Assembly (NCBI GenBank): GCA_964393335.1
Contig: CAYMTN010000081.1
Span: 1-20,540 of the forward strand
Direction: 5' to 3'
Source: CAYMTN01 sp964393335
GTDB lineage: Bacteria; Chloroflexota; Anaerolineae; Aggregatilineales; Aggregatilineaceae
DNA: 20,540 nucleotides
This document shows positions 12,179 to 20,477 of the stretch, in pieces. The position numbers were made by a program, and so were the translations under genes. A model generated the notes under the pieces. It did no database searches, was not told the DNA's origin, and was given only the letters and a program-made list of their open reading frames with translations. Within the stretch, counting starts at the first letter, position 1, and each line of letters opens with the position of its first letter.

Positions 12179-14125
12179 ATGGGATTTCATGGAAGCGGCT
12201 GGTTCGCGCTGATACGCAGCGGCGATGAAAGCGTGCGCGCCCGGCACATGACCTGGCCCCTGCTCAGACGGGTGCTAAGTTATGCCCAGCCCTACCGGCG
12301 GAAAATCGTCGTGCTGTTGATCACGATCCTGGTCACGACCGGGCTGGAACTGCTGACGCCGCTCATTTTCCGCGACCTGATCGACCGCACCCTGCCGAAT
12401 CGGGACGTATCGCGGTTGAATATGCTGGCGGCGGCGTTGATTCTGATCCCGGTGCTGCGCGGGGGGATCAGTGTGTACCAGCGCATGTTAAACGCATCCA
12501 TTGGCGAGGGCGTGATTTATGACCTGCGCGTCAGCCTGTACGCGCACTTGCAGCGCATGTCGATGCGCTTTTTCACCAACACCAAAACCGGCGAGTTGAT
12601 CAGCCGCCTGAACAACGACGTCATCGACGCCCAGCGCGCCATCAGCAGTACGATTGTGGACATTATCACGAATGTGATCCAGGCCGTTGCCATCCTGAGC
12701 GTTATGTTCGGGCTGGAATGGCGGTTGACATTGTTGGGGGTGATTGTGCTGCCGATCTTCATCGTGGTAGCGCGCCGCCTGGGCAAAAAACTGCGTATCA
12801 TCGCACGCGAAGCGATGGATTACAACGCGCAGATGAACGCCATCATGAATGAAACGCTTAACATCGGTGGCGTGCTGCTGGTCCGGCTGTTTGGGCGCAA
12901 CAGGACCGAGGTCGAACGTTTCGACCAGCGCGCGGCACACGTGCGTGATATTGGCATCCAGCGCGCCGTCGTCGGCAGCCAGTTTTTTGTGATCCTCGGC
13001 CTAGTTGGTGCCATTGGCACCGCGCTGGTGTACTGGGTAGGCGGGCACTTGGTGCTCAACGGCACGTTCACCATTGGCACGATTGTCGCGTTTAGCTCGT
13101 ACCTGGCGCAGCTTTACGGCGTCTTGCAGCAGCTCACCAACGCACCGGTCGCCTTTGCGACGTCGATGGTCAGTTTTGAGCGCGTCTTCGAGGTGCTTGA
13201 CCTGCCGCTGGATGTTGGCGAAAAACCGGATGCCGTCGTGCTGGGAACCACGCGCGGCGAGCTGACATTCGACCATGTCACATTTGAGTACCGCGTGGAT
13301 GAACACCACCTGCTGCGCGGCGTTGAGCGGCATGGCGACGAAGATTTGATCCAGACGGTGCTGTCTGGCGCGGTCAAGCCGAATGGAAAACCCGAAAGCC
13401 CGGCGGGCTACAGCCAGGCGCGCGAAAAAGCGCTCGAAGATGTCTCGTTCAGTATCGAACCGGGACAGCTCGTGGCGCTGGTCGGCCCCAGCGGCGCGGG
13501 CAAAACCACGATGACGTACCTGATCCCGCGCCTCTACGATCCCACTGAGGGACGCATTTTGTTGGACGGGCACGATCTGCGTGATGTCACGCTGAACTCG
13601 CTGGCGGCGCAGGTCGGCACGGTGACGCAAGAAACACACCTGTTTCACGACACGATCCGGACTAACCTGCTCTACGCGCGGCTGGATGCGACCCAAAACG
13701 AGCTTGAAGCTGCTTGTATGGCCGCGAACATCCACGACTTCATCGCCGGGCTGCCGGATGGTTACGATACGGTCGTAGGCGAGCGCGGCTACCGGTTGAG
13801 CGGTGGCGAAAAACAGCGTGTTGCCATTGCACGGGTGATCTTAAAGAATCCGCGCATCCTGGTGCTGGACGAAGCAACAAGCCACCTGGACGGCCAGTCC
13901 GAAGCGCTCATTCAAGACGCGTTGGGTAAAGTCATGGCTGGCCGGACCAGCATTGTGATTGCCCACCGCCTGAGCACGATCCTGGCCGCGAACCTGATCC
14001 TGGTCATGGATCGCGGGCGGATCGTCGAGCGTGGCACGCATAGCGAACTGCTCGCGCAGAACGGCGTCTACGCCCAGCTTTACGAGACGCAGTTCAGCCG
14101 GGACCAGGAAACATTATCAGCCTGA
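12179..14125 (+). CDS. ABC exporter, fused membrane and ATPase domains (MsbA/LmrA-type half transporter)
   Basis: A 648-residue type IV ABC transporter half-molecule, acting as a dimer in the cytoplasmic membrane. The membrane domain covers about residues 35-335, with six helices beginning near VVLLITILVTTGLELLTPLIF. The ATPase domain has the A-loop Y371, Walker A GPSGAGKT (436-443), a Q-loop in TQET, signature LSGGE (540-544), Walker B with D564 and E565, D-loop SHLD and H-loop H596. Between the A-loop and the next conserved strand (ALEDVSF, from 418) lie 46 residues, where about 8-10 are usual, so there is an insertion of roughly 35-40 residues. ATG 12179 has GAGGA about nine bases upstream. 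It is transcribed alone between two terminators. Substrate unknown: lipid, peptide or drug export are all possible. Confidence 0.93.
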   Translation: MGFHGSGWFALIRSGDESVRARHMTWPLLRRVLSYAQPYRRKIVVLLITILVTTGLELLTPLIFRDLIDRTLPNRDVSRLNMLAAALILIPVLRGGISVYQRMLNASIGEGVIYDLRVSLYAHLQRMSMRFFTNTKTGELISRLNNDVIDAQRAISSTIVDIITNVIQAVAILSVMFGLEWRLTLLGVIVLPIFIVVARRLGKKLRIIAREAMDYNAQMNAIMNETLNIGGVLLVRLFGRNRTEVERFDQRAAHVRDIGIQRAVVGSQFFVILGLVGAIGTALVYWVGGHLVLNGTFTIGTIVAFSSYLAQLYGVLQQLTNAPVAFATSMVSFERVFEVLDLPLDVGEKPDAVVLGTTRGELTFDHVTFEYRVDEHHLLRGVERHGDEDLIQTVLSGAVKPNGKPESPAGYSQAREKALEDVSFSIEPGQLVALVGPSGAGKTTMTYLIPRLYDPTEGRILLDGHDLRDVTLNSLAAQVGTVTQETHLFHDTIRTNLLYARLDATQNELEAACMAANIHDFIAGLPDGYDTVVGERGYRLSGGEKQRVAIARVILKNPRILVLDEATSHLDGQSEALIQDALGKVMAGRTSIVIAHRLSTILAANLILVMDRGRIVERGTHSELLAQNGVYAQLYETQFSRDQETLSA

Positions 14126-14141
14126 TGCCCGTTGGCTCGTC

Positions 14142-14186
14142 AAACAGGGCAGCACTCCGATACGGCCTGCTGCCCTGTTTTGTTTT
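14142..14186 (+). terminator. Intrinsic terminator of the ABC exporter gene
   Basis: AAACAGGGCAGCA (14142-14154) and TGCTGCCCTGTTT (14168-14180) form a perfect 13-base-pair stem with a 13-base loop, followed by TGTTTT. It begins 17 bases after the stop. Confidence 0.85.
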
Positions 14187-14201
14187 CGTGAGTGACAATT
14201 C

Positions 14202-14231
14202 TTGCAGGTTAGGATATGTAAATAGGATAAT
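14202..14231 (+). promoter_or_regulatory. Candidate promoter of the pullulanase gene
   Basis: TTGCAG (14202-14207) and GATAAT (14226-14231) are separated by 18 bases, giving a start near 14238 and a leader of about 85 bases. AAGGAG at 14310-14315 precedes ATG 14325 by nine bases. No clear operator repeat is seen. Confidence 0.45.
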
Positions 14232-14324
14232 CGTCATTAGAAGTTGTTTCCGAAAGGAGATGTCCATTTCGATCCTTCCACAGCCCAAGTGATCCTTTTT
14301 AATATCATTAAGGAGTTTTCTTTT

Positions 14325-17300
14325 ATGAACCTTCTCAAACACCCCCCAGTTTTTGTTCGTTTCGCCATTCCGACGGTTGCCGTCGTTGTGCTGGCCGTTG
14401 CCGGTGTGATCGCGCTGGCCCGCGCCCAGAATACGCCTCTGCCGCAGAGCGTCACCATCGCCGGGACGGTGCAAAGTGCGCTGGGATGCAGCGGCGACTG
14501 GCAGCCGGAATGCGAAAACACCTTCCTGGTCTACAGCGCTGCCAACGACCTGTGGACAGCCACGTGGGACTTGCCGGCAGGTGACTACGAATATAAGGCC
14601 GCGCTTAACGGTACGTGGGACGAAAACTACGGTCTCCACGCCGAAGCGGGCGGCGCAAACATCCCGCTCAAGCTCGCAGAAGACACCTCGGTCACGTTTT
14701 TTTATGACCACAAAACGCACTGGGTCAGTGATAACGTGAACTCGATCCTGGCAAACGTGCCTGGTAGTTACCAGGCTGCGATTGGCTGCCCCGGCGATTG
14801 GGCCCCTGACTGCCTGCGTACGCTGCTCGAAGACCCGGACGGCGACGGCACCTACACGTTTTCGACCTTCTTGATCCCGGCAGGCGATTGGGAAGCGAAA
14901 GTCGCCTATAACCAGAGCTGGGACAAAAACTATGGCCTGGACGGTGTGCCAAATGGCCCCAATATCCCCTTCAGTGTTCCGGCTATCGGGCACGACGTCA
15001 CATTCAGCTACGACACCGCGACCAACGTCATGACCATCGCCGTCAGCGAAGAGCCTGTCGCCACTGCCGAAGATATCGCCGCAGCCCAGGCATCCGCCGT
15101 CGTCGGCGACCTGGGCACGGCCAAAGCGCAGTGGGTTTCCGCCAATACCATCGCCTGGAAGGTCGAGGCAGGAGTTGCCATCTACAAGCTGCACTACTCG
15201 CCCGACGCCGCATTGAAAATCGAAGACGGCAAGGTGGTCGGTGGCGAGAACATTTCGCTGCGCGTCGATAAAAACGGCCTGAGCGCTGATATCCTCGCCA
15301 GGTTCCCGCAGTTGGCCGGATACACGGCGTTTACGATCAAAGACGACGATCTGGCGAAGGTGCCAGATATTCTCAAGGGCCAGATAGCGGTATCGGTAAC
15401 CGGCACCGGCGGCAAGATTTCAGACGCGACCGGGGTGCAGATTCCCGGCGTGTTGGATGACCTCTTCACCTACGACGGTGATCTCGGCGTCGTCTACGAT
15501 GGCGATACGCCAACGCTCAAGGTATGGGCACCCACCGCGCAGAGCGTCAAACTGCACTTATTTGCATCGCCCAAACCAGACGCGGAAAGCACCGTCCACG
15601 ATATGGATTACGACCCCACCAGCGGCGTGTGGAGCGTCACGGGCGCGCCGGACTGGACCTACCAGTATTACCTGTACGAGGTCGTCGTGTTTGCGCCTAC
15701 GACCGGCAAGATCGAAACCAACCTGGTGACCGATCCCTACTCCCTCAGCCTGTCCACGAACAGCGCGCGCAGCCAGATCGTAGACCTGCTCAACGATCCG
15801 CTGCTCATGCCGCCGGACTGGACCAGCCTGGAGAAACCAGCGCTGGCCGCACCCGAAGACATCGTACTCTACGAGCTGCATGTGCGTGACTTCAGCGCCC
15901 ATGACGAGAGCGTACCGGAAAGTTTCCGGGGGACGTTCATGGCGTTCACCGTGCCGGACTCAAACGGGATGCAGCACCTGAAGGACCTCGCAGCGGCTGG
16001 CCTGACACACGTGCACTTGCTGCCTGTGTTTGACATCGCCACCATCAACGAGGACAAGTCCCAGTGGCAGGATGTGAACTGGGACGAGATGGCGAGCTTC
16101 CCGCCGGATTCCGAAGAACAGCAAGCGCGTGTTGAAGCGATCAAAGACGAAGATGGCTTCAACTGGGGATACGATCCCTATCATTACACCGTGCCCGAAG
16201 GCAGTTATGCAACCAACCCGGACGGTACCACGCGCATCCTGCAATTCCGCCGCATGGTGCAGGGTCTCAACGATGCAGACCTGCGCGTCGTGATGGACGT
16301 GGTTTATAACCACACCTACGCCAGCGGTCAGAGCGAACAATCCGTGCTCGACAAAATCGTGCCCGGTTACTACCACCGCCTGGATGCCGTCGGCGCGGTC
16401 GAAACCAGCACCTGCTGCCAGAATACGGCTACCGAGCACGCCATGATGGAAAAACTGATGATCGACTCGCTGGTCATGTGGGCCAGGGCATACAAGGTCG
16501 ACGGGTTCCGCTTTGACCTGATGGGGCATCACATGGTCAGTAACATGCTGCACGTGCGTGAGGCGCTGGACGCCCTGACACTTGACAAAGACGGCGTAGA
16601 CGGCAGGGCCATTTACATCTACGGTGAGGGCTGGAACTTTGGCGAGGTCGCCAACAACGCACGCGGCGAAAATGCCACCCAGTTGAACCTGTCCGGCACC
16701 GGCATCGGCACCTTCAACGACCGCATCCGTGACGCGGTGCGCGGCGGCAGCCCGTTTGGCGGGCAGCAAGAGCAAGGGTTCATCAACGGCCTGTATTATG
16801 ACCCGAATGGCATCACGCCCGGCAGCGCCGACGAACAAAAAGCCAGACTCCTGCACTTCGCCGATCAGATTCGTGTCGGATTGGCCGGGAACCTGGCAGC
16901 TTACACGTTCGAAGACGCCGAAGGCAACAAGGTCCCTGGGGCCGCCATCGACTACAACGGCAACCCCACCGGGTACACCAGCGATCCGCAGGAACAGATC
17001 GTGTATATCTCCGCGCATGACAACGAGACACTATTCGACAAGATTCAGTACGCAGCGCCTGAAACGGCCAGTATCGACGACCGCGTTCGTATGCAGAACA
17101 TGGGTATCAGCATTGTGACGCTGAGCCAGGGCGTGCCCTTCTATCACGCCGGAATTGACATGCTGCGCTCCAAGGATATGGACCGCGACAGCTACAATTC
17201 GGGCGACTGGTTCAACCGGCTTGACTTCACGTACCAGTCAGACAACTGGGGCGTTGGCCTGCCGCCCGCCAGCAAAAACGCGGACATGTGGCCGGTCATG

Positions 17301-17735
17301 CAGCCGCTGCTGGCGAATCCTGACATTGGTCCCACCCGCGACGATATCGTGAAATCGGTCGTGCACGCGCAGGAGATGCTGCAAATCCGCAAAAGCTCCA
17401 AGCTGTTCCGGTTGGAGACAGCCGAAGACGTGCAAACCCGGTTGGCATTCCTCAACACCGGGCCGGATCAGATTCCTGGCCTGATCGTGATGAGCCTGTC
17501 CGATCAGGGCGATGTGGACCTCGATCCGAACTGCGCGCTGATCGTCGTGCTGTTCAACGCCACTGCGGAAGAAGTCAGTTTCCCGGTTGAGTCGCTGGCC
17601 GGGGCGGCAATGGAACTGCACCCGATCCAGGTCGTCTCCGCCGATCCTGTTGTGCAGCAGTCCAGCTTTGACGCCGGCAGCGGGACGTTTACGGTTCCGG
17701 CGCGTACGACTGCCGTCTTTGTGATGCCGCAGTAA
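14325..17735 (+). CDS. Secreted type I pullulanase (GH13) with tandem N-terminal starch-binding-like modules
   Basis: A 1136-residue exported debranching enzyme cutting alpha-1,6 links in pullulan and starch. Residues 1-34 are a signal peptide, with a likely cut after ARA (34). Two X25-like beta modules follow (about 42-133 and 142-233) with exactly 100 residues between matching Cys (C55/C155, C63/C163), each with a CxGDWxPxC motif. Then come a pullulanase N2-like region (about 245-385) and a CBM48-type domain starting near TPTLKVWAPTAQSVKLHLF. The GH13 barrel has FNWGYDP (612-618; YNWGYDP is the type I hallmark), DVVYNH (658-663), nucleophile D731 in GFRFDLM, acid E768 in YGEGW and HDNE (898-901). 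A beta domain ends the protein. No LPxTG-type sorting signal is present. ATG 14325 is chosen over the in-frame start at 14244 because of AAGGAG and the signal peptide. Confidence 0.94.
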   Translation: MNLLKHPPVFVRFAIPTVAVVVLAVAGVIALARAQNTPLPQSVTIAGTVQSALGCSGDWQPECENTFLVYSAANDLWTATWDLPAGDYEYKAALNGTWDENYGLHAEAGGANIPLKLAEDTSVTFFYDHKTHWVSDNVNSILANVPGSYQAAIGCPGDWAPDCLRTLLEDPDGDGTYTFSTFLIPAGDWEAKVAYNQSWDKNYGLDGVPNGPNIPFSVPAIGHDVTFSYDTATNVMTIAVSEEPVATAEDIAAAQASAVVGDLGTAKAQWVSANTIAWKVEAGVAIYKLHYSPDAALKIEDGKVVGGENISLRVDKNGLSADILARFPQLAGYTAFTIKDDDLAKVPDILKGQIAVSVTGTGGKISDATGVQIPGVLDDLFTYDGDLGVVYDGDTPTLKVWAPTAQSVKLHLFASPKPDAESTVHDMDYDPTSGVWSVTGAPDWTYQYYLYEVVVFAPTTGKIETNLVTDPYSLSLSTNSARSQIVDLLNDPLLMPPDWTSLEKPALAAPEDIVLYELHVRDFSAHDESVPESFRGTFMAFTVPDSNGMQHLKDLAAAGLTHVHLLPVFDIATINEDKSQWQDVNWDEMASFPPDSEEQQARVEAIKDEDGFNWGYDPYHYTVPEGSYATNPDGTTRILQFRRMVQGLNDADLRVVMDVVYNHTYASGQSEQSVLDKIVPGYYHRLDAVGAVETSTCCQNTATEHAMMEKLMIDSLVMWARAYKVDGFRFDLMGHHMVSNMLHVREALDALTLDKDGVDGRAIYIYGEGWNFGEVANNARGENATQLNLSGTGIGTFNDRIRDAVRGGSPFGGQQEQGFINGLYYDPNGITPGSADEQKARLLHFADQIRVGLAGNLAAYTFEDAEGNKVPGAAIDYNGNPTGYTSDPQEQIVYISAHDNETLFDKIQYAAPETASIDDRVRMQNMGISIVTLSQGVPFYHAGIDMLRSKDMDRDSYNSGDWFNRLDFTYQSDNWGVGLPPASKNADMWPVMQPLLANPDIGPTRDDIVKSVVHAQEMLQIRKSSKLFRLETAEDVQTRLAFLNTGPDQIPGLIVMSLSDQGDVDLDPNCALIVVLFNATAEEVSFPVESLAGAAMELHPIQVVSADPVVQQSSFDAGSGTFTVPARTTAVFVMPQ

Positions 17736-17779
17736 CACGCGCGTTCGGTTTCATTTGCCTGGGACAGTAAAAGTAAACG

Positions 17780-17809
17780 ACCGGGGCCGCTCGAAAGAAC
17801 GGCCCCGGT
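17780..17809. terminator. Shared terminator stem-loop between pullulanase and the PfkB gene
   Basis: ACCGGGGCCG (17780-17789) and CGGCCCCGGT (17800-17809) form a perfect 10-base-pair stem with a 10-base loop. On the minus strand it is followed by TCGTTTACTTTTACTG, so it suits the PfkB gene best. On the plus strand no U-tract follows, and it would work for pullulanase only as a weak or rho-assisted terminator. Confidence 0.65.
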
Positions 17810-17833
17810 ATGCTATCAGTCAACAATAACCTG

Positions 17834-18991
17834 TCAGCTACAGCCCCGGTCGGCCAGGCAGCTATCATATGGCCCGACCCAAAGCTGGTGCTGCGCGTCC
17901 CACAACCAGCCCGGCGCGTCGATCGTGACCGGCAAACGCCGCCAACCGGCTGCAATGCGAGTCTGTGTCTCGGCCCAGGACCGCACGCCGCTGAGCGCGT
18001 CCGCCGCTTCGACGTTGCACGCGCCGACGCCGACTGCGCTCGTCAGCACCGCTTCGACCGGCTGCCCGCGCAAAATTGCCGCCAGGAACCCGGCAATCGT
18101 CGCGTCGCCCGCCCCGGTCGTACCGGCCAGCGTATCCGGCTCAAAACACGGTGCCCATAACTCGCGGTTCTGCCAGCGTCCCCCGTTCAGATACGCCGCG
18201 CCTTCCGGCCCGATGCGCAGATACAGGCCGCGACTGCCCAGTTTGAGCACCAGAATCCCGGTGCCCATGCCCAACATCTCGGCGGCCACGTCTGAAATGA
18301 TCGTGTCGGCGGGGATCGGCGGAGGCGGAATATAACGCCGGAGCATAAACAGCAGCTCGTCCAGGCTGGGCAAAAACACGTCCACATAGGGTAGTGTCCG
18401 TTCGAGCACGCGCCGCCAGTTCACCTGGCCACCTGGCCCGTTAGGGTCTGGCATCGCCATATCCAGCGACGTGATGACGCCCGCCTGTTTGGCCCGCCGG
18501 AACATGTCAACCAACTGCGCGCCATCATCCGCATACATACGCTTCATGAGCGGCGGATAACCGAAGTGAAACAGTCGCACTTCGCGCAGGCGGTCATAAT
18601 CCACGTCATCCGCGCCGAAGGTGTGGTTGGCCCCAGCACAATGCAGAAACGTGCGATCAATATCTGCCGGGCTGATCACCAGCGTGTAGGAGCTGGTTTC
18701 GCCGGGCGCGATGATCATATCTTTCGCCAGCGCGGGGTCATCCTCGCGGATCAGGCGCAGCGTGATTTCGCCAAACTCGTCGTCGCCCACCTTCGCCATC
18801 AACTCGGTTGGAATCCCCAGCCGGCGCAGGCTACGTCCGGTATTCGACACAGGCCCGCCGGTGGACATGATCGCGGACCCGATCTCGACCACCGCGCCGG
18901 GTTTCAGGCTCGATTGCAGATTGATGCGCGGCATGTGCGGGATAATGTCCAGGCAGATATGACCGGCAACTACCGCCCCAACCCGTTCCAT
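17834..18991 (-). CDS. PfkB-family carbohydrate kinase
   Basis: A 385-residue ribokinase/PfkB-fold sugar kinase. The N-terminal strand VGAVVAGHICLDIIP and the GGPVSNTGRSLRRLG block (45-59) are the substrate side. The ATP/anion-hole signature is GTTGAGDATIAGF, with catalytic base D296. The lid-like segment between about 20 and 40 is longer than in ribokinase, and the last 40 residues after SWAETQ form a Trp-rich tail. Substrate cannot be read from the sequence; closest in style are uncharacterised Chloroflexota and Actinobacteria kinases, and fructose, 2-keto-3-deoxygluconate or nucleosides are possibilities. GGAAGGG lies about six bases before ATG 18991, inside the end of the small upstream ORF, three bases after whose stop it starts. 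Confidence 0.88.
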   Translation of the reverse strand: MERVGAVVAGHICLDIIPHMPRINLQSSLKPGAVVEIGSAIMSTGGPVSNTGRSLRRLGIPTELMAKVGDDEFGEITLRLIREDDPALAKDMIIAPGETSSYTLVISPADIDRTFLHCAGANHTFGADDVDYDRLREVRLFHFGYPPLMKRMYADDGAQLVDMFRRAKQAGVITSLDMAMPDPNGPGGQVNWRRVLERTLPYVDVFLPSLDELLFMLRRYIPPPPIPADTIISDVAAEMLGMGTGILVLKLGSRGLYLRIGPEGAAYLNGGRWQNRELWAPCFEPDTLAGTTGAGDATIAGFLAAILRGQPVEAVLTSAVGVGACNVEAADALSGVRSWAETQTRIAAGWRRLPVTIDAPGWLWDAQHQLWVGPYDSCLADRGCS

Positions 18992-18994
18992 GCG

Positions 18995-19123
18995 TTACCC
19001 TTCCAATTCCGCCAGCGCGTCGTCAACGGCCACGACAGCCGCGCGATGGGTACCGGGGTTGAAAACACGCCCCGAATGAATCGTTTTGCCCGTGTTGGCC
19101 AATCGGTACGGTGAATACGGCAT
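18995..19123 (-). CDS. Short ORF (42 codons) directly upstream of the PfkB kinase
   Basis: An open frame from ATG 19123 to TAA 18997-18995 encodes 42 residues, beginning MPYSPYRLANTGK and ending VAVDDALAELEG. Its stop is three bases from the PfkB start, and its last codons contain the PfkB ribosome binding site, an arrangement typical of translational coupling. GGAAGG lies about 14 bases before its ATG, which is rather far. The composition looks coding (an amphipathic Ala/Val/Asp/Leu-rich end), but I recognise no family. It could be a real small protein, a leader, or the degraded 3' end of a lost upstream gene; an in-frame stop lies three codons before the ATG. Confidence 0.4.
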   Translation of the reverse strand: MPYSPYRLANTGKTIHSGRVFNPGTHRAAVVAVDDALAELEG

Positions 19124-19236
19124 ACTGGATCAACAGTCCTTCCTGACAGCTCTATAACGGCGCATGCATCACGCCATCAAGTGTACTCCGCTCGTGGAAT
19201 TTTCGGAAACCCGCTGCCCGTATCGCGCCACAAATC

Positions 19237-19259
19237 TTGTGTGTTATACTCTGTCACAA
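19237..19259 (+). promoter_or_regulatory. Extended -10 promoter and flanking repeat for the protein kinase gene
   Basis: TGTTATACT (19242-19250) is a good extended -10, 73 bases before ATG 19323. It sits inside the inverted repeat TTGTG (19237-19241) - N13 - CACAA (19255-19259), which could be an operator covering the -10. No -35 is evident. The rest of 19124-19322 shows nothing else I can support. Confidence 0.45.
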
Positions 19260-19322
19260 TCACCAAAGTAGTAAAATCGATCCGTTCCAACGATCAATCA
19301 CTGAATCAGTAGGAACAGCCTG

Positions 19323-20477
19323 ATGCAAGAGCCAACCGTTATTGGGGGACGCTATCGTATCCAGAAACTGATCGGCCAGGGCGGAATCGGGCAGGTATAT
19401 CACGCGATTGACACTCGTACCAATGACGCCGTCGCCGTCAAGGTTTTGAAACCCAACATCGTCAGAGATGAGCCCAAACTTGTCGAACGTTTCATCCGCG
19501 AAGGCAAAGCCCTGCAAGAGCTAAATCACCCGAACATCGTCAAAATACTGGAGGCGTTTGAGGAAAACGGCGAGCATTATATCGTGATGGAGTATGTCAG
19601 CGGCGGCTCGCTTCATGACCTGCTCAAACAAGCTGGCAGGATGCCACTTGAACGCGTGTTATATATCGCGCTCGATTTGTCTGATGCCCTGACACGCGCC
19701 CATCGCCTGAAAATCATCCACCGCGACATTAAACCGGCCAACGTGCTGCTTGCCGACGATGGTACGCCGCGCCTGACCGATTTTGGCACCGTGCGCATCG
19801 AAGGGTTACACGATCTTACCCAGGAAGGCGGCATCGTCGGCACCGTTTCCTACCTCAGCCCGGAGGCCTGCCAGGGGCAGTCCGTCGATGCACGAACCGA
19901 TATCTGGTCGTTTGGCATCATGCTGTTTGAGATGCTGACCGGGCAGCGTCCCTTCGACAAACCTGAAACGCTGGCAACCGTGATCGCCATCGTGAAAGAC
20001 CCGCTACCCGATCTGGTCACGCTATGGCCGGACGCACCGCCCAAGCTGGTCAACCTCATTTATCGCATGTTAGAAAAAAAGCCCGAACAGCGCATTTCGA
20101 GTATGCGACTGGTCGGCGCGGAGTTGGAATCGATCATCGGACAGGCCGATACCGGCGTGCGGCAGGCGCTAGACCTGATTTACCGCATGTTGGAACGCGA
20201 AGACGGGCAGCCAACGCCCAGCATGCGGCTGGTTGGAGCCAAGTTAGGGTTCGACACCAAACGCGCTGACCCGGTGCCCGCACCACATCCCGCCCAAAAA
20301 CAGTCGATCACGATCGAGCGTTTCGAGCAGAACGTTTCGAGTTCCGCCGCATCCCCGGCCCAACCGGCCAGCCACGCGGCACCACCCCGTACCCTTCGCC
20401 GCGAAACACTCATCATCGGCGGCCTGGTTGCCCTCGTAGTTCTGCTGGTGATCGTACTGCTGCTGATCGCGATGTGA
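19323..20477 (+). CDS. Ser/Thr protein kinase (PknB-like) with C-terminal membrane anchor
   Basis: A 384-residue Hanks-type kinase. The glycine loop is IGQGGIGQVY, the ATP lysine K40 is in VAVK, the catalytic loop HRDIKPANVLL has D135, the DFG aspartate is D153, and the activation segment ends YLSPEA. The kinase fold runs from about 10 to 265. Residues about 245-270 (LIYRMLEKKPEQ..SMRLVGAEL) are repeated at 285-310 (LIYRMLEREDGQ..SMRLVGAKL), an exact 40-residue offset. A Pro/Ala/Ser linker follows, then a membrane helix (about 360-382) that ends the protein, so there is no PASTA or other outside sensor. AGGA (19311-19314) lies eight bases before the ATG. It is divergent from the PfkB unit, and its stop abuts the end of the opposing right-edge gene. 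Confidence 0.93.
   Translation: MQEPTVIGGRYRIQKLIGQGGIGQVYHAIDTRTNDAVAVKVLKPNIVRDEPKLVERFIREGKALQELNHPNIVKILEAFEENGEHYIVMEYVSGGSLHDLLKQAGRMPLERVLYIALDLSDALTRAHRLKIIHRDIKPANVLLADDGTPRLTDFGTVRIEGLHDLTQEGGIVGTVSYLSPEACQGQSVDARTDIWSFGIMLFEMLTGQRPFDKPETLATVIAIVKDPLPDLVTLWPDAPPKLVNLIYRMLEKKPEQRISSMRLVGAELESIIGQADTGVRQALDLIYRMLEREDGQPTPSMRLVGAKLGFDTKRADPVPAPHPAQKQSITIERFEQNVSSSAASPAQPASHAAPPRTLRRETLIIGGLVALVVLLVIVLLLIAM

Noticed and set aside
12913..12923. CGAAC..TTTCG resembling a LexA box inside the ABC exporter gene
   Set aside because: The spacing is wrong (no four-base gap), it lies inside coding sequence, and it is not near a promoter.
14260..14292. Ten-codon leader ORF ahead of the pullulanase
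   Set aside because: The AAGGAG abuts its ATG with no spacing, and the peptide has no run of a regulatory amino acid.
13001..15194. Long minus-strand ORFs (244 and 366 residues) across the ABC exporter and pullulanase
   Set aside because: They are shadows opposite strongly conserved genes, in G+C-rich sequence where antisense frames stay open.
18566..19114. 182-residue plus-strand ORF
   Set aside because: It is antisense to the PfkB kinase and has no family resemblance.
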